Source: JBCCTX01 sp965263105
GTDB lineage: Bacteria > Bacteroidota > Bacteroidia > J057
Direction of reading: 5' to 3'
Assembly (NCBI GenBank): GCA_965263105.1
Contig: CBDHGL010000003.1
Coordinates: 4,650,001-4,714,000, forward strand
Length of the DNA stretch: 64,000 nt
Made by a program: the position numbers and the translations under genes. The notes beneath the pieces are model-generated. The model made no database searches. It had not been told where the DNA came from and saw only the letters and a program-made list of their open reading frames with translations. Positions 62,956-64,000 of this stretch are shown here, piece after piece (the first letter of the stretch is position 1; each line of letters begins with the position of its first letter).

Positions 62956-63648
62956 GGGGTATGTATTAATTTCACCGCAGGACATGAAGTACTTCCCCAA
63001 ATCAAAGTTTCTATCTGTAAATTTTTCTTCCAAAATTTTGAAGTGTTGAATCCTATCTAGTCTGAAGGCTCTATAATCTTCCCTCAAATGGCACCAAGCT
63101 ACCACTATCCAATTATCATTAATGCTATAAATGGCTACGGGCTCGATCTTCCTAAACGTATGTTCCCCACTTTTGGCTTGATAGCCCATTTCCGTAAGCC
63201 TGAAGTTTATGATGGCCATTTGAAAAGCAGAAAGAGAATTGGTTTTCACTTCAGAAGTTTGGTTTTTAAACACGGCCATTTTGCTAGTCAACAACTCACT
63301 CTGTGATTGTAAGGAGCTTCTGAAAATGGATTTTATCTTTAGCAGGGTGCGCCCAAAATCTTCGATGAGGGATTCATCATTGGTTTTTGCGATGAGTTGT
63401 TCAGCCGTAACTAAGGCATTTACTTCCTTTTCATCAAACATGATTGGGGCCACCGTATATCCCTCCATGATCGAATAGCCCCTTCCTTCAATGCTAATAA
63501 TGGGAACGCCAGACTCCTCTAATTTTTTAATATCTCTATAAATAGTCCTCAGGCTAACCTCAAACTTTTTTGCCAATTCCGGTCCCGTGATTATCCTTTT
63601 GGACTTAAGGATAGTGAGTATGGATAAAAGGCGGGAAAGGTGGTTCAT
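62953..63648 (-). CDS. YafY-type WYL domain transcriptional regulator
   Basis: A 231-residue regulator. The N-terminal winged helix-turn-helix (about 5-60: LLSILTILKSKRIITGPELAKKFEVSLRT, broken here only by length) is followed by a linker helix. The WYL domain (about 135-220) has VVAWCHLREDYRAFRLDRI, a W-x-L variant of the signature. WYL domains bind a ligand, often a nucleotide-like or oxidised compound. It lies upstream of the SnoaL gene on the same strand and has matching operators before both genes, so autoregulation with control of SnoaL is the simplest model. Confidence 0.9.
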   Translation of the reverse strand: MNHLSRLLSILTILKSKRIITGPELAKKFEVSLRTIYRDIKKLEESGVPIISIEGRGYSIMEGYTVAPIMFDEKEVNALVTAEQLIAKTNDESLIEDFGRTLLKIKSIFRSSLQSQSELLTSKMAVFKNQTSEVKTNSLSAFQMAIINFRLTEMGYQAKSGEHTFRKIEPVAIYSINDNWIVVAWCHLREDYRAFRLDRIQHFKILEEKFTDRNFDLGKYFMSCGEINTYP

Positions 63649-63658
63649 GCTTTTTCTA

Positions 63659-63666
63659 TAAATCTA
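63659..63666 (-). promoter_or_regulatory. -7-like box of the WYL gene
   Basis: Minus-strand TAGATTTA has one mismatch to TAnnTTTG. It is 12 bases from operator 2 (63678-63692), the same spacing as at the SnoaL promoter. Confidence 0.45.
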
Positions 63667-63677
63667 GGCATCATTTA

Positions 63678-63692
63678 TGACATTTTCTGTCA
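63678..63692. promoter_or_regulatory. Operator 2 of the WYL regulator
   Basis: Plus-strand TGACATTTTCTGTCA; its complement TGACAGAAAATGTCA differs from operator 1 at one base. A GGGG follows on the plus strand at both sites. It lies 30-44 bases upstream of the WYL ATG. Confidence 0.75.
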
Positions 63693-63701
63693 GGGGTTAA
63701 G

Positions 63702-64000
63702 TTAAAAGGAGACTTTCTTAAACAGTAGGTCCTTGAAACCGATGTTGGATACCAAGATGCCTTCAAGCTCCTTTTCGGCATTTATGGCTAGGTTTAGCAA
63801 GCTGTATTGGGGATGAGAAGAAACAAATCTTTGTTCATCTACGCGATGAATTTCAGTTTTATTCCTGTCTGCCTCCAAAATCAGCTTCCCCTCTTTTCCT
63901 TGGGATATGGAAAGTACTAGGGCCCAGTTTTCACATAGGTAAGTTCCGACTAGCTCTGTAGGGTCTATGGAATAGGGGCTTTCTGAGGGAACTCTCTCAT
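63702..64000 (-). CDS. C-terminal end of a protein, possibly a serine-hydrolase tail, truncated by the window edge
   Basis: The minus-strand frame is open from the right edge (98 residues visible) and ends TAA at 63702. The text TELVGTYLCENWALVLSI, then GKLILEAD and AEKELEGILVSNIGFKDLLFKK, is the pattern I know from the beta-sandwich tail of beta-lactamase-like serine hydrolases in Bacteroidota. I cannot see the catalytic part, so this name is tentative. Only 53 bases separate its stop from the WYL ATG. Confidence 0.5.
   Translation of the reverse strand, partial: ERVPSESPYSIDPTELVGTYLCENWALVLSISQGKEGKLILEADRNKTEIHRVDEQRFVSSHPQYSLLNLAINAEKELEGILVSNIGFKDLLFKKVSF

Overview
The window looks like a chromosomal segment of a Bacteroidota bacterium, probably of the Saprospiria/Cytophagia type. 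I infer this from secreted proteins ending in type IX secretion (T9SS) sorting domains, a SusC/SusD pair, a DUF5690 transporter, GIN/DUF4097 adhesin-like proteins, an EAD11 protein and weak Shine-Dalgarno signals. I see no tRNA, rRNA, phage, integron, IS transposase or CRISPR array. The content is housekeeping genes mixed with export/surface genes, with many short palindromic intergenic repeats between them.

Layout. 1-4.6 kb: a left-truncated Ycf48-like T9SS protein, a large T9SS protein and a small lipoprotein coupled to it. 4.6-10.6 kb: a minus-strand block with a response regulator/LytS-type kinase, prfA, a beta-propeller protein, lpxH (frameshifted) and ftsH. 10.8-17.5 kb: susD-susC and an OPT transporter. 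17.6-21.3 kb: a secreted protein, tilS, a Rossmann oxidoreductase and fabI. 21.7-30.9 kb: a discoidin/LRR surface protein, a metallophosphoesterase, a secreted protein of unknown function, a membrane EAD11 protein and a nitrilase-family amidase. 31.1-36.9 kb: an AcuC-like deacetylase, two overlapping ORFs that look like a catalytically dead type IIG restriction-modification enzyme, an AbgT transporter and a histidine phosphatase. 37.2-45.5 kb: ffh, a DUF5690 transporter, an S9 peptidase and a ThuA/PQQ-dehydrogenase/cytochrome mosaic lipoprotein. 45.8-53.4 kb: a GIN-domain protein, a PadR regulator with a frameshifted FtsX-type permease, a DUF4097 protein and a TonB-dependent receptor. 53.9-64 kb: a GH3 hydrolase, a small membrane protein, a serine hydrolase, an amidohydrolase, an MFS transporter, a two-domain VOC lipoprotein, a 57-residue membrane peptide, a SnoaL-like protein with its WYL regulator, and a right-truncated gene.

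Most notable observations. (1) The 32.1-34.5 kb ORF pair keeps the fold-level sequence of a DUF7149/Eco57I-type enzyme but has lost the nuclease E-x-K, the AdoMet acidic residue and the NPPY motif. (2) The WYL regulator locus has two nearly identical 15-bp palindromes, each 12 bases from a -7-like box. (3) Two dispersed intergenic elements each occur twice with hairpins kept despite base changes. (4) lpxH, the permease and the start of the LytS-type kinase each need a single-base frame correction, suggesting sequence errors or decay.
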